From positions 100,270 through 164,269 of the forward strand of contig CAJNDT010003068.1 of the NCBI GenBank assembly GCA_905221615.1: DNA of 64,000 nt, given 5' to 3'. Under the pieces are notes generated by a model. The model had not been told where the DNA came from. It did not search any database and saw only the letters and a list, made by a program, of their open reading frames with translations. Of this stretch, positions 9,969 to 20,079 are shown piece after piece. Made by a program: the position numbers and the translations under genes. This stretch comes from Symbiodinium sp. CCMP2592 (taxonomy: Eukaryota; Sar; Dinophyceae; Suessiales; Symbiodiniaceae). Each line of letters opens with the position of its first letter. The stretch's first letter is position 1.

Positions 9969-10421
9969 CTGTAAGAAGCAACGGCTTCAGGACCATGCTG
10001 CTCAGAACATCAGCCGGTAGAGTGGTTAGTTCTGTCGAAGCCAGTATCTTCACAATCTTCCGTTGAGAGCGAGGAACCACTGTGCTATTCTGGCGAGCTG
10101 GGCATTTGGATCGATGAAGCTTGAGATTTCTTGGGGATGTTGGGTGTGCACGTTACCGCCAACGTAGCTCCCTTTGTTTTAGAGAAACCCTTGGAGTAAC
10201 CCTCATATCTGAAACCCTGAAACTTCCGTAAGAAGGGTGGACACTTGAGAGCCTTGCTCGGAGCCTTTTCCAGAGAGATCCCAGTGGCTTTAGGGCTTAG
10301 GGGTTAGGGATTTATAGGGTTTAAGGTTTAGCAGGGTTCAGGGCCTTCGTCTGCTGAAACATTTCAAACTCCTCTCTGAGTCTCTAAGTGCAGATATCGG
10401 ACCTGCTCTGCATCTAGACCG
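9969..10421 (-). CDS. Two probable exons of an unknown gene
   Basis: Minus-strand exon 10421-10370 lies between acceptor TTTCAG and GGA|GTTTGA and encodes GLDAEQVRYLHLETQRG (phase 2 to phase 0). A second segment ending at donor TACAG|GTGTCAG (9969) encodes QRKIVKILASTELTTLPADV and LSSMVLKPLLLT. Its 5' limit, about 10095-10180, is unclear because two other frames are open there. A further candidate exon upstream, 11110-11030, reads IEMLLVLLHAEVPVSFSF. No family recognised. Confidence 0.45.
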
Positions 10422-10632
10422 CTGAAACCTTATGGGGCTTTCCGAAAATGCAGGGTCCCGTTTAAGCAAGTTTTTCCTGAAAATAAGGATCCTACGATAG
10501 GTGATATTAGAATTAGACTTTGGTGTCCCTTGTTTTTCTCCAACAACACAACCGGAGCTGATCGTGATGCGGCCGAGTAGCGCGAGGCAGGACAACTGGT
10601 AGCTCGGGGCCTGGCGCCGGCGCCGTACTATA

Positions 10633-10730
10633 CCCTACCTTAACCCCAAATATCCTACCTTTTTAGGGTTCTTTATTATGATTTCCTTATATGAGTCCTT
10701 AAAAAGGTAGGATATTCAGGGTTAAGGTAC
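10633..10730. mobile_element. Family H palindrome, copy 3
   Basis: CTACCTTAACCCCAAATATC with mirror GATATTCAGGGTTAAGGTAC. Confidence 0.75.
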
Positions 10731-10924
10731 CACTCATGACCAAAAAACCCGAAAAAGTATCTAGAGGAACTTGCGCACGAGTCCCTATTCCGAACGGGGC
10801 TTCAGTTGTTCATCTTAAGTTGGCCCGACCGAGTCACGTCCGTTTTATGGACAGCAACACTGGCAATGCTCCGCAGAGTCGTGTATTCAAGCGAATGGTG
10901 CCTTCTCATCGCCCGTGCTCGTAG
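10727..10924 (+). CDS. C-terminal exon following a family-H element
   Basis: Starts at GTTAAG|GTACCA, the edge of family-H copy 3, and runs 66 codons to TAG: MTKKPEKVSRGTCARVPIPN ... KLARPSHVRFMDSNTGN ... VFKRMVPSHRPCS. Just left of the element, EAGQLVARGLAPAPYY is open in the same phase if the element is removed at CCT|...|GTA, but no GT donor is present there. The residue mix is plausible for a basic RNA- or DNA-binding tail, unproven. Confidence 0.5.
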   Translation, partial: VPLMTKKPEKVSRGTCARVPIPNGASVVHLKLARPSHVRFMDSNTGNAPQSRVFKRMVPSHRPCS

Positions 10925-11400
10925 TGGCACGCAGTGGTAGAGTATCAGTAACATATGTTGTCTAGAAAGGCTTGCAAAGGGATCCGACAGGCCTGTTGCG
11001 GGCTTCGAGTTATGATTTAGGGGTTAGGTTGAGGCACTCTGAGAGTGACGATGAGCGCACCGTCAGATGTAAAACTGAAGCTCACAGGCACTTCAGCGTG
11101 CAGCAAAACTAGAAGCATTTCGATCTGCAAGCGTACACCGAGATACATACGGCCTTGTAATCGTAGACTTGAACCTCCGAGCGCTCTTAGGGTTTACGGA
11201 TTTAGTTCATAGGGCTCTAGAGGCGCAAGCCCAAACACGCAAAACCCTAAACCCCGAAACAGAAAGCACTGACACACCTCCGTGAGATCCACTGTAGCGG
11301 TGTCATCAGCAAGCGCAGCGAGCAGAGGACCTTCCCGGTCACGGAGAGTTTAGGGTGTAGGGCGCACAGTGGGTGCTTGTACACGTCGGGTGTGTTGTTT

Positions 11401-11535
11401 CACAAGTCAGGCTAGGTTTAGGGTTTAGGTTTTTTTTTTTTGAACTCCTTTTTACGCCTGGGTTTAGGGTTTAGGGTTTAGGGGTTCAGAGTTTAGAAGG
11501 TTTAGGGTTTAGGGGTTCAGAGTTTAGAAGGTTTA
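11401..11535. repeat. Degenerate telomere-like array
   Basis: TTTAGGGTTTAGG units with a T12 run and a 31-bp tandem unit ending AGAAGG. Confidence 0.85.
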
Positions 11536-11566
11536 GGGTGGTATGGAAGTTCGGGTTTCGGACCAC

Positions 11567-11697
11567 CTGCAAGGACAGCCGATAGAGTAGCAGCACCTTT
11601 GCAAGGAGATCGCTATAAAACCAGGGCCGAGCCCCCAACACCAAACCCCCCATGAAATCCACCGCAATCATCATGGCCGGATCGGGATGTATCAGAA
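11567..11697 (-). CDS. Possible hydrophobic exon
   Basis: Open frame ending at donor CTTGCAG|GTGGTC encodes MMIAVDFMGGLVLGARPWFY and SDLLAKVLLLYRLSLQ. It may be a membrane or signal-anchor segment. It overlaps a plus-strand candidate exon by about 45 nt, so one of the two may be wrong. Confidence 0.38.
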
Positions 11698-11790
11698 AGG
11701 GGCCTGAACGGGCTCAGTTACGAATTCTTCAGACCCCTATGTTCTGCGCCCGTGGGCTTCATCGCGTCGTGTCGGTTTCGGGTGCATTAG
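11652..11790 (+). CDS. Possible first exon with GTAAGT donor
   Basis: ATG 11652, 46 codons, ends at ATTAG|GTAAGT. Encodes MKSTAIIMAGSGCIRKGPER and a basic LHRVVSVSGAL end, which could be an organelle-targeting leader. Next exon not identified. Confidence 0.38.
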
Positions 11791-12226
11791 GTAAGTTGTT
11801 CAAGGTTTACGTGGAACGATGCGGGTCCTCTTGTTGGCTCTCCTGCTGCGGTTAGTACGCATGTTGATCTGAAAAGGATTCAGGGTTCAACTTGCCTAAG
11901 GTACTACCTAAACCCTAAACCCCTAAACCCTGCAAACCCCAAACCCCTAAGCCGTGAGCCCATGAAGACCATGAGCAACAGATCCCATGCAAAAATGGCC
12001 CAGCGAAAACACGTACCAAGAAACCGTAAGGCACCAACTTTGTACAAGCTGAGGGGGGTGTCATTCCAATCATGACGCTTTTCATCTGGTAAGCTGTAAC
12101 CTTAAACCCTACATGTACATGTGTATCAGTATATCAGGGCTATCGGGTATGCTATGATACCGGTAGAACAGCGAAATACTCACCACTGTTCAGGCTTTAG
12201 TGCAGTACATCTGTGATCCCCAAACC

Positions 12227-12486
12227 TCAAGTCCTGCAGCCAAAGTCACTCCACAGTGCAGCCACGTTGATGGGTTCCGCATCCTAAACTCCAAAACCAA
12301 ACACCCCGTACACAACAGAACAACAACGCAAACCCGAACTGAAGCCCTTGACCCGAAACCCTGACACCCAAAGCTCTCTTGACCCGAAACCCACAGGCCT
12401 TCCGGCTGCATATCAGCCCCCGAAGCATACCACAGCACGCCTACAGGCGAGCGACCGGCAGATGCCGGTTCTGTAACGGGACTCAT
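12227..12486 (-). CDS. Small two-exon ORF (50 aa)
   Basis: ATG 12486 opens MSPVTEPASAGRSPVGVLWY, ending phase 0 at TGTGG|GTTTCG (12391). After acceptor GAGTTTAG the frame resumes in phase 0 at 12283: DAEPINVAALWSDFGCRT and TGA at 12227. The intron is 107 nt and made of telomere-like TTTCGGGT text. The second exon can also be read in a phase-1 frame. Confidence 0.42.
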
Positions 12487-12609
12487 GATTTAGGGATGCT
12501 AAGGGCCTAAACCCTAAACCCTATAGCCCTAAACTGGGGCTTGTCGAAAAGTGTGGGTGTACTCGGAGCGACTGAAGCCTTGCTGTCCCACTTCGGAAAA
12601 TCGCATAGT

Positions 12610-12765
12610 TTTGGGGTGTTAATAATCACCTATACTGTTTTGGGGTTCCTTTAAGGGTTCCTTTTAAAGGGGCCTGTAAGGATTACAATAAGGGGTATTA
12701 GGGGCGTTTAGTATAGGGCTCTTCATAATCACATACTGTTTTGGGGTTCCTTGTTAAGAGCCAGC
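12610..12765. mobile_element. Diverged repeat with GTTTTGGGGTTCC direct duplicates
   Basis: TATACTGTTTTGGGGTTCCT at 12632 recurs as CATACTGTTTTGGGGTTCCT at 12730, enclosing AAGGGTTCCTTTTAAAGG. Confidence 0.5.
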
Positions 12766-12789
12766 ATAATCTACACCAAATGGCATAGT

Positions 12790-13012
12790 CTAATTATTAA
12801 AGGCCCTTCCAGTACATAAAAAACTCGCCAGAAGCGCTGGTTCTTGCCAGTTGGCTTTATTTGGCAGCATCGTCGGAGACTTGGGTGCTTCTTTACTGTA
12901 TTATACGAGAGTAGATAAACCCTAAACCCTAAACCCCTTCCAGAGTTCACTGAAGCTCTCACACCTCATGCTTCCAATATCGAAAGCTGGAGATCTGGCA
13001 ACATGCTTCAAA
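12790..13012 (-). CDS. Two C-terminal exons of a small unknown protein
   Basis: Exon 13012-12965, between GGTCAG and ATGAG|GTGTGAG, encodes LKHVARSPAFDIGSM. Exon 12895-12790 after ATACAG encodes KEAPKSPTMLPNKANWQEPA and ends TAG. Both junctions are phase 2, and the intron is 69 nt. The sequence is well mixed and has no low complexity, which supports coding. Upstream exons are lost in the telomere-like array to the right. Confidence 0.58.
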
Positions 13013-13020
13013 CTGACCTA

Positions 13021-13115
13021 TAAGGTTTAGGGATTCGGGCTTAGGGTTTAGGGCTTAGGGTTTAGGGATTCGGGCTTAGGGTTTAGGGCTTAGGGTTTAG
13101 GGTTTAGGGATTCGG
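13021..13115. repeat. Telomere-like array, higher-order unit
   Basis: TTTAGGGATTCGGGCTTAGGG repeated with insertions. Confidence 0.85.
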
Positions 13116-13340
13116 GCCTGAAAGCATAACCCCAAGGCTTTAGGGTTTTGGGGCGCAAGGTCTTGAGTTTCACCCAAGACTCCTTGGGCCTTTAGGTCTC
13201 TGGGCTGCGTAACAGATGGTTGGTACGGCTCAGGGTTCTGGGGTTTAGGGTTTAGGTGCAAACCTACTATTTGGGTATCTGGAGTTGTAGGGGACACCAC
13301 AAAGCTATGGGGCCCGCAGGCTGTGCCAAGACATGGCTGC

Positions 13341-13515
13341 CTAGCAGAAACTCGGAGCCCAAAGCCCGAAACGCACCACACCCCTACAGCCTAGTATAGG
13401 GGCCTTAATCATAGGGTTTTGAGGCCCATTAAACCGTACTTGTAATATAGGAACCCTCCCAAGAAAAAATGGTATAGGTAATTATGAAGCCCTTACAGCC
13501 TACGACCAAAGCCAT
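13341..13515 (-). CDS. Candidate mini-gene split by a K introner
   Basis: ATG-GCT-TTG-GTC (13515-13504), then GTAGGC opens a 100-nt K element ending GATTAAG. The frame resumes in phase 0 as APILGCRGVVRFGLWAPSFC and TAG at 13341. The layout copies the better supported gene at 40001-40629 (four codons, K element, then AP...). Only 24 aa, so it may be chance. Confidence 0.3.
13399..13503. mobile_element. Family K introner, copy 1
   Basis: TAGGGGCCTTAATCAT at one end and GGTAATTATGAAGCCC at the other; minus-strand 3' end TTAAG|GCCCCTA. Confidence 0.75.
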
Positions 13516-14150
13516 GAAAGAGCCACTCGGACACTTTTTCCGGTAGAAATCAGAACTCCCAGGTCAACAACTCCGGGACTCGTGAGGAAGCGAAGCTGCT
13601 AGAGAGGCCTTACTGCAGTGGGCTGTATGGCGTCAACAGCCACAAAAGGTTGACCTATAAAAAGCAAAATACACCCCCAAACACACCCGATAAGATCCTT
13701 ATTCGCCCATCAAAGCCAGCAGCTCTCGCTTCCTTCGGTCCGAAGGAATCCGATCTCCGATAGTCGGAGATGAACTGTGGATAACTGTAGGTACTGCCGG
13801 TAGCGCAACACCCTGCTGTACATAAGACTTGCACAGGGAACTTACAAGAGGTCTCGCTCTACAGTGACTTAAATTCTCGAGTGAAGTCCCACAAAATTCG
13901 AATTCCTAAGGTCCAGTGGGGAGGCCCTGATCTCCATCGCCCGCAGCTTGCCTTGTGCAAGAAATCACCCCGCGGCACTTCTTGGTGCCGTCTTCCAGGT
14001 ACCATCCGCCCTGACACGCCGTTCCGAAAGGACAGGAGACCAGGCGAGCTCTTGGACGTGCGGCTGCCGAGTCATCTGCAGACCTTGTTCATCTATGGGA
14101 TCTCATTAAAAATGACAATTTCGCATTAAAATGACAGTTTTTCTTATTGG
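13500..14150. other. Coding-like sequence, strand unresolved
   Basis: At 13880-14090 the plus strand reads PQLALCKKSPRGTSWCRLP before CAG|GTACCA, and the minus strand reads LLSFRNGVSGRMVPGRRHQE in an open run of about 70 codons. I could not choose. Confidence 0.3.
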
Positions 14151-14151
14151 G

Positions 14152-14226
14152 ACAGATTAAACATGTACATGTTTATCCCTCGGTTTAAAGTACCCATAAA
14201 CATGTAAAATGTTGCCCAACTATGAC
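14152..14226. mobile_element. Family Q palindrome, copy 1
   Basis: GGGACAGATTAAACATGTAC...ATAAACATGTAAAATGTTGC; matches 15720-15798. Confidence 0.65.
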
Positions 14227-14910
14227 CCAGAGACGATGAGTTCGAAGTCGTCCCTGCAGCCGGGCCGAGGCAGGCCAAGCTCACTGAACACGCAGAGGGA
14301 TCCTGACCATGTGGCTCTGAGCTTGGGCAGTAAGAGCCATACCAGCAGAGCAGGAAGTTGGCAACTGCAAGGGTCGTGTTGCCTTCGTCCACCATATGCC
14401 TCTCATGTTCAACCTTCTTCACAGCACCCTGAGTATTTTTCTCAGCTCCTCTTAGCCGGGGAGCAGCCAGCTCCTTGGGCCGAGATTTACCTCCGGGGGT
14501 CTGGCATCGAAGGCCACCCTTACACTGACGCCGGCCCTTGTTCCACTCCCAGCTGCCGCAGCAATACGAGCCTCGTGCAGATTCCTATCGCGACAAGAGC
14601 TCTCAAACTTTTTGGTTGTGAAATGCTTCGCAACGGTTCGCTTACTCTCTCCGTCAGGCCCGGCAATCCCAAAACAGATCTCAAAAAGGTCGCGAAACCC
14701 GGTAAACTATGACCCTCCCCTAATATGGGTTATAAGTTTAGTTGCCCTACATATAACCCTACTTGTAACAACGGATGGACGTCCAAGCAAGCTATGTTAA
14801 CCCTGAAACCTACACCGACCGAGGCTCCGTGGTGGCAGACAAGGAGACTTGACTGTGCTGAGCTGGTCTGAGATGCATCGTCCATCCTTAGATTTTGGCC
14901 TATATAATAT

Positions 14911-14989
14911 ACTTGGAGGTTCATGGGTAGTTATCAGTGGGGTTATAAGTCCCCTACTTATATATAACTACCCATGAACCTCCAAGTAG
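14911..14989. mobile_element. Family A introner, copy 1
   Basis: ACTTGGAGGTTCATGGGTAG and mirror CTACCCATGAACCTCCAAGT. Minus strand after CCAAG reads YYIGQNLRMDDASQTSSAQS, possibly an exon. Confidence 0.8.
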
Positions 14990-15352
14990 GGTCTAGGATT
15001 TGGGGTTTAGGGTACCTTTTCAAGGTTCGTTTAAGGCGGCTCAGAGTGGTTTAGGGTTCAGGGTTTAGGCCCTTAGGCTCTAGTGCAGGGCCCGTAATGA
15101 TCTTAAATTTAAAATAGGGTCCCTCTCACGGGTTCTTTGAAGGGTTCAGGGTTACTACAACGATAACGGCTCTACGATATAGAGCATTAACAATCAGAAT
15201 AAGGTTTTGGGGTATACTATGTTACTATATGATCTAATTAATTGTACTACGGAACCTGTAAGCATTGGTACTCGTCGAGGCTTCCATAATTTAAGGGGTC
15301 GAGGGGTTCTACAGAGGCTCTGAGGTGGTTTTTTTCTTTGTGGTTAACATGG

Positions 15353-15450
15353 GGGCCTTAATCATTAGAACAGGATTTGGGGGCCCGTTATACAATAATT
15401 ATGATAAGGAACCCCGCAAAACAGTATAGGTAACTATTAAGGCCCCTATG
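15353..15450. mobile_element. Family K introner, copy 2
   Basis: GGGGGCCTTAATCATTAGAA...GGTAACTATTAAGGCCCC. Confidence 0.8.
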
Positions 15451-15722
15451 TTAGTGTGGGCCGTCGGGTGCTGGTGCGCTCCGTGGAAGTTTGGGGGCGT
15501 GGTGCTGGGCATTGGCGGGCGAACCCAAACCCCTATGTACTACTACGGAGATGCCGCCAGCCAAAACTGAAAGCAAAGAGCATTCCAAACACCGGCATAT
15601 TATACTATGACTATAAATGGCTGCCTAGTAGAGTCCAGCATCTCTGTCTGGACCTGCGACTGGTAGGGCGCGATGCTGCCTGCCCCACCTTCTCCGGCAC
15701 TCCTAGATCATGGTTGGGATAG
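15442..15722 (+). CDS. Terminal exon after a K introner
   Basis: The exon starts at ATTAAG|GCCCC. In phase 0, as at every other K 3' junction, it reads APMLVWAVGCWCAPWKFGGV to a TGA after 42 codons. In phase 1 it is open for 92 codons (KLKAKSIPNTGILYYDYKWL ... TPRSWLG) and stops at TAG 15722. Phase 0 fits the family rule; phase 1 gives the longer protein. No homologue recognised. A family-Q palindrome follows the stop directly. Confidence 0.45.
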
Positions 15723-15798
15723 GTTCAAAAATGAACATGTTTATTCCTTATTGGGTTTTTACATGCCCATAAAAATGTAAAATGTTACCCAACTATGA
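15720..15798. mobile_element. Family Q palindrome, copy 2
   Basis: ATGAACATGTTTATTCC...CATAAAAATGTAAAATGTTACCC. Confidence 0.65.
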
Positions 15799-16022
15799 CA
15801 AAGACTCATGCATTGAAGGCTTCCATCACAAACTGGGCGACCTTCCTCGAGCACGACAGTGCCATTACAGAATACGCCCCAGTAGCCTCAGATGAGGTGC
15901 GCTCTGTGGGTGCTGGAGAAGAAACACTCATTGCGCACGAAATACTGACTACTGACTGCAGTTCGATACACGAGAGATCATGCATCGTATACTTGAGAGC
16001 GATGCAGAATGGACAATGTATC
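15795..16022 (+). CDS. Possible exon, mixed acidic protein
   Basis: ATG 15795 directly after the Q palindrome; encodes ALKASITNWATFLEHDSAIT and VGAGEETLIAHEILTTDCSS. A candidate donor is AAT|GTATCC. The minus strand is also partly open here. Confidence 0.35.
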
Positions 16023-16082
16023 CCCAACCCTACGCACTACCTGGAGCCCCAAAACCCAAATGTTTATGGGCTTACATCATCA

Positions 16083-16205
16083 AATCCTAGGATACCCAGT
16101 AACCTAAGAATAAAAAGGCCTCTCTTTTTGGTATTGGGTAACTTTACAAGGAACCTAGGACTACAAAAAGGGAATAAGGGTACTACTGGGCATCCTAGTC
16201 ATCAA
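16083..16205. mobile_element. Palindromic element (unassigned)
   Basis: CCTAGGATACCCAGTAACC is mirrored by TACTGGGCATCCTAG; CATCAAATC flanks both sides as a possible 9-bp target duplication. Confidence 0.6.
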
Positions 16206-16298
16206 ATCGCAATACGGAGCCCTAAAAGCAGGATTCAGGTACAAACTAACCTCTGAGCTCTCCAAGCTCAAAGCAAGGTAACAAGAGAAACCCTAAAC

Positions 16299-16404
16299 TA
16301 TACTGAACTTAGAACCCTAGCAACATTTATAGTTTTAGCCTAGCTGTTTCTCAGGGATTATAATAACCAAAAATTCAAAATTATTTCAAAGTACCCCGAA
16401 GTAA
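16299..16404. repeat. Dispersed repeat S, copy 1
   Basis: TATACTGAACTTAGAACCCTAGCAA ... GCTGTTTCTCAGGGATTATAA; near copy at 17690-17779. Confidence 0.7.
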
Positions 16405-16447
16405 ACCCTAAACCCAAACCTCTGAGCTCTCTAAGCTCACAGCATTG

Positions 16448-16550
16448 TACTTGGAGGTTCATGGGTAGCTATACGTGGGGTTATAAGTAGGGTAAGTATA
16501 CTTATAACCCATATTAGGGGACTTATAACTACCCATGAACCTCCAAGTAG
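16448..16550. mobile_element. Family A introner, copy 2
   Basis: Arms as copy 1; 103 bp. Its right edge CCTCCAAG| is followed by an open plus-strand exon. Confidence 0.85.
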
Positions 16551-16645
16551 CAGGAGATGAAGTTGGACCAGGCGATCGAATGATTCGCTGGGTCGAAAAC
16601 GAGTTCCGCCTCAGTGGACACCTTAGCTTTGTAAATCGACTCAAG
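16548..16645 (+). CDS. Exon downstream of introner A2
   Basis: 98-nt segment from CCTCCAAG to CTCAAG|GTGTCA encodes GDEVGPGDRMIRWVENEFRL and SGHLSFVNRLK (phase 1 to 0). Composition is strongly protein-like. Neighbouring exons were not identified; a 21-bp tandem array follows. Confidence 0.48.
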
Positions 16646-16649
16646 GTGT

Positions 16650-16830
16650 CAGGTTTAGGGTTTCGGGTATAGAGTCTAGGGTTTAGGCTATAGAGTTTAG
16701 GGCTTAGGCTATAGAGTTTAGGGCTTAGGGTATAGAGTTTAGGGTTTAGGCTATAGAGTTTAGGGCTTAGGGTATAGAGTTTAGGGATTAGGGTATAGAC
16801 TTTAGGGTCTAGGGTATAGAGTTTAGGGGT
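16650..16830. repeat. 21-bp tandem array TATAGAGTTTAGGG(N)TTAGG
   Basis: About eight copies of a telomere-derived higher-order unit alternating GGTATAGAG and GCTATAGAG. Confidence 0.9.
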
Positions 16831-17366
16831 TTCATGCTGCCTCACTAGCAGGTAGTCAGTGACCAACTTCGATACACTACCCCGCACCAGCCTCCTTGGG
16901 TTTGGAAAATTTCCTGACGAGGGTTCAGATGCAAGGAAAACAGATATCAGCGTGACTTGCCCAACGCTCGCAACTTACAGTGTCAAGTTTATCTCTGCGC
17001 CCCGCAGTTGCTGTTCGCTGAACGAACTTTCGGAACCAGTGCGCCAGCCATTGGGGATCCAGACATGCTACATCCCAACAACAAAGACTCCACACCTCAC
17101 AAGGCTTAACCCCAGCAGCAACAACCACACGTTGCAAAACTTCACTCCGCAAGCCCCGACTAAATATCGATCCGAGAGCCCTCATAAATGCTTCAACTCC
17201 AGTCTGTAAGACTATGTAAGTTTAGGGTTTAGGGTCGGTTTAGGGGTTTAGGGTTTAGGGTCCCTTAGGTCTCCCAGGCACCAAAAAACATCGAAAGAGC
17301 TCCTCCACCGCCAAAGCACGAAGACCCAGAACACCCGATAGCATCCACCTTGAAGACCTTCAAGCC

Positions 17367-17484
17367 CTACCTGTAGTCTCCATTGTAGTTCCTTTTTGGG
17401 GTTACCTCATAGGATCCTAATTATATATTTGGCTAAACCCCAAAAAAGGAACTACAATGGAGACGTATATGGAGACTATAGGTA
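17367..17484. mobile_element. Family B palindrome, copy 3
   Basis: CCTGTAGTCTCCATTGTAGT and mirror ACTACAATGGAGACGTATAT; the last 14 bp GTATATGGAGACTA are a small tandem duplication of the terminus. Confidence 0.85.
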
Positions 17485-17689
17485 ACCCACAACTCTATAA
17501 ACCCCCAAAGCCTAGTAAAAAGACGTCAGGCCCGGAGCCCCAAGCCTCTGAAGCCCCTAAACAAATCCCCAAAATGCTTCAATCGGAGATCCGAAATTAA
17601 CGCTTATGAACCCTAAGGCCCTCAATGAAAAGCCGAGCCTTGTAAGCCCTAATCCACCCCCCAAAGCATGGAGCTTCTCTATACTGAAC

Positions 17690-17779
17690 TTAGAACCCTA
17701 GCAAAAGTTATGATCTTTGCTGTTTCTTAAGGATGATAAAAACCAAAAAGTAAAAATGTTTCTAAGTACCCCTAAGTTC
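17690..17779. repeat. Dispersed repeat S, copy 2
   Basis: ATACTGAACTTAGAACCCTAGC shared with copy 1, diverging in the middle. Confidence 0.7.
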
Positions 17780-17938
17780 TCTTCCTTAAAAGAGCAGAGT
17801 TACCTCGCTATCGCTGGGCATCTCCGCAGAACCGAGGTGAAAGAAGCAGCATGAAACAACCGCCTAAGAGGTTAGAGCGAGAGGGTTTAGGAGATTGGCG
17901 GCTTGTGGGTTTGGGGTTCTTGGGTTCAAGGGCTTACA

Positions 17939-18035
17939 GTAAAAGCCAGAAAGTTGGAATATGATTATCCTAAACCCTTTATAGTAAATTATAGGATATT
18001 TTACCCTGAAACCATATTCCAACTTTCTGGAGTTC
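17939..18035. mobile_element. Family J palindrome, copy 1
   Basis: GTAAAAGCCAGAAAGTTGG, AATATGATTATCC core, CATATTCCAACTTTCTGG. Nearly identical to 26812-26911. Confidence 0.85.
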
Positions 18036-18527
18036 CATGTAGGGGCTCGGAGTTGAGGGGTTCTGGGATTCAGAGGCTTTTCGTGCAGAGGTCTAAGGTC
18101 TGGGGCATAGGTGGTTGCAGACTTGGGACTGAAGGTTTAGGGTTTGGGGGTTCTGGCGTAGTACGTCAGGCTCTCCGGGTTGCGACCTGCAAGAATTGAA
18201 GAAGTAAGCAGGAGGGTAAGTGTAGGGCGCAGGGTTCTAAATACTCTAGGGTTTCGGGTGTTCGGGGACTTAGGGCCTGCCGCGTTAAGTTTCCACTGCT
18301 TTATCGGGCCCTGCCTTAGCCCCAAACCCCTTGCCCTTGTAAGGACTCATCTAAGGAAAGCATGATAGTCATAGTTCTATTCATAATAACATTAACAATA
18401 CTCGCAATGCTAATCATAACAATATCACTAACAATAAGAACAACCATAAGTAAACATAGTACCAATAACAATAACTATGCAAAGTAAGAATAAGAATGCG
18501 TAACAGTATTTGTTGAGGCTGAGGGTT

Positions 18528-18602
18528 AAGCTGTGGCGTCAGCACCAGTTTCGACCTGCTTACCTACGCTCCCCAGTGCGATTCTGTTCTCCTACTTGTC
18601 TC
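18528..18602 (+). CDS. Possible exon upstream of introner D3
   Basis: Encodes KLWRQHQFRPAYLRSPVRFC and ends phase 0 at TCTC|GTATCC, the family-D donor position. The distal side would give only RFGHGAL then a stop. Confidence 0.33.
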
Positions 18603-18682
18603 GTATCCCGGGGAAAAAAAGATTAATATGGGCATTATTGTACCCACACCAAAAAGGTTGAAGGTTACCTACTCTACTGCTG
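18590..18682. mobile_element. Family D introner, copy 3 (diverged)
   Basis: CTACTTGTCTCGTATCCCGG...AAAAAGGTTGAAGGTTACC...CTACTGCTG. Confidence 0.7.
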
Positions 18683-18899
18683 CGCTTTGGCCATGGAGCT
18701 TTATGAATCGGACCCTTTGAATACAGGCAAATAACTAGCAGCTAGCAAAAACCGAGGAACCACACCGGAGAGTGCAAGCTTCTATTCTCGACTACTTCGG
18801 CCAGAAAATAGCAGTGCCCTTTCTATTAGACACAGCCAAAAATGGCAATAACTTCTGGGATCTCATCCAGAAATCTTCGCAGCCTTTTGAAGGCAGCTT

Positions 18900-19045
18900 T
18901 GAAACAGGGCTTCAAGAGCCAGAGCAGGAGCAAGCGCAGATGCGAAAGCAAGAGCAGGAGCCACAGAAAGTGTCCGTTGAAGGGCAAGAGCAGAAGCAAG
19001 AGCCAGGAGAGAGCAAGAGCAGGAGCAAAAGCAAGGGCCAGAGCT
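18900..19045 (+). other. AGCAGG-rich low-complexity tract, possible RS-type coding
   Basis: One frame reads SQSRSKRRCESKSRSHRK, another EQEQAQMRKQEQEPQK. This could be an SR-protein exon or merely an imperfect hexamer repeat. Confidence 0.3.
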
Positions 19046-19794
19046 AGGACCGAGGAAGATCGCCCAAAAGTGACAACACGGATAACACCTCCCACCCAAA
19101 TAGGACAGCAGTCGAGCCCTAAACCGGCAAAAGCAATAACAGAGTTCACTGCCCAGTGCCGGAAGGGATGTATCAACCGCTGCCACCAAACCCTAAACCC
19201 ATAACCCTCCTGCACTCTACACCCTAGCAGCCCCCAAGGCCTATGTTCAAACCCCTAGGCCCTAAACCAAAGGAGGTTTAGAGCTTTTTAGAGGCCCAAT
19301 CCCAAAGCTCCCAACCTTCAAAGCTCAAGGCTGTAAATAAAGACTTGAAACATGTTGAACCCCTCCCCAAAATCCACACCAACAGTTCAAAACCAGCATA
19401 GTCCGGGCTGCCAAGAAAAGGGCCGGCATGGCAGAAAATCCCACAAACTCCTAGTGACTTCGCACAAAGTACCAAGGCAACAGCGAAGGTTCGGGGATGA
19501 AGACTACTGTGCAGCTTGCAGCCTCAAGATGCATTTAAACAATCACAACCGATCGAAGGTTCCGAGTGAACTTTAGGGTTTATCGTTTAGGGCACTCTCT
19601 TGCTAAACTTCTCGCTGCGACCATGTTTCTATATAGGGCTCGGAGGAATAAAAGGGCATCCTACATGAATACTCTATGAGAAGTGGCACGACTATGTCTA
19701 TTATATGTCAATGTACCAGCGCTAGTTAACCGTAAAACACAACTGCTGCCGCTGATTCTCACTGGTCGAGTAGAAAAGAGCGTAGCACTCGTCG

Positions 19795-20040
19795 ACGTCG
19801 TCGTCGTGGTAGTCGCGGTCGTCGTGGTCGGCGCGGTGGTGGTGGCGGCGGCGTCGGGGGTGGTGGTGGTGGTGGTGGTGGTGCTGGTGGTGGTGGTGGC
19901 GGTGGTCGTGGTCGTGGTCGTGTCGTCGTTGCAGTAGAAGCAGTAGTAGCAGTAGTAGTGGTAGTAGTAGTAGCAGTAGCAGTAGCAGTAGCAGTAGCAG
20001 TAGCAGTAGCAGTAGCAGTAGCAGTAGCAGTAGCAGTAGC

Positions 20041-20079
<39 letters not shown>

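Larger units (their letters stand above)
17210..18520. other. No confident gene
   Basis: Holds telomere-like text, repeat S copy 2, elements B3 and J1, and TAA/ATA-rich simple sequence at 18365-18500. Confidence 0.5.

Noticed and set aside
15806..16027. Minus-strand 73-codon ORF (CAMSVSSPAPTERTSS)
   Set aside because: Considered as an alternative to the plus-strand exon; the plus strand has the more balanced composition and an ATG, but the choice is not certain.
16459..16887. 142-codon minus-strand ORF of LYTLSPK repeats
   Set aside because: Translation of the 21-bp telomere-like array.
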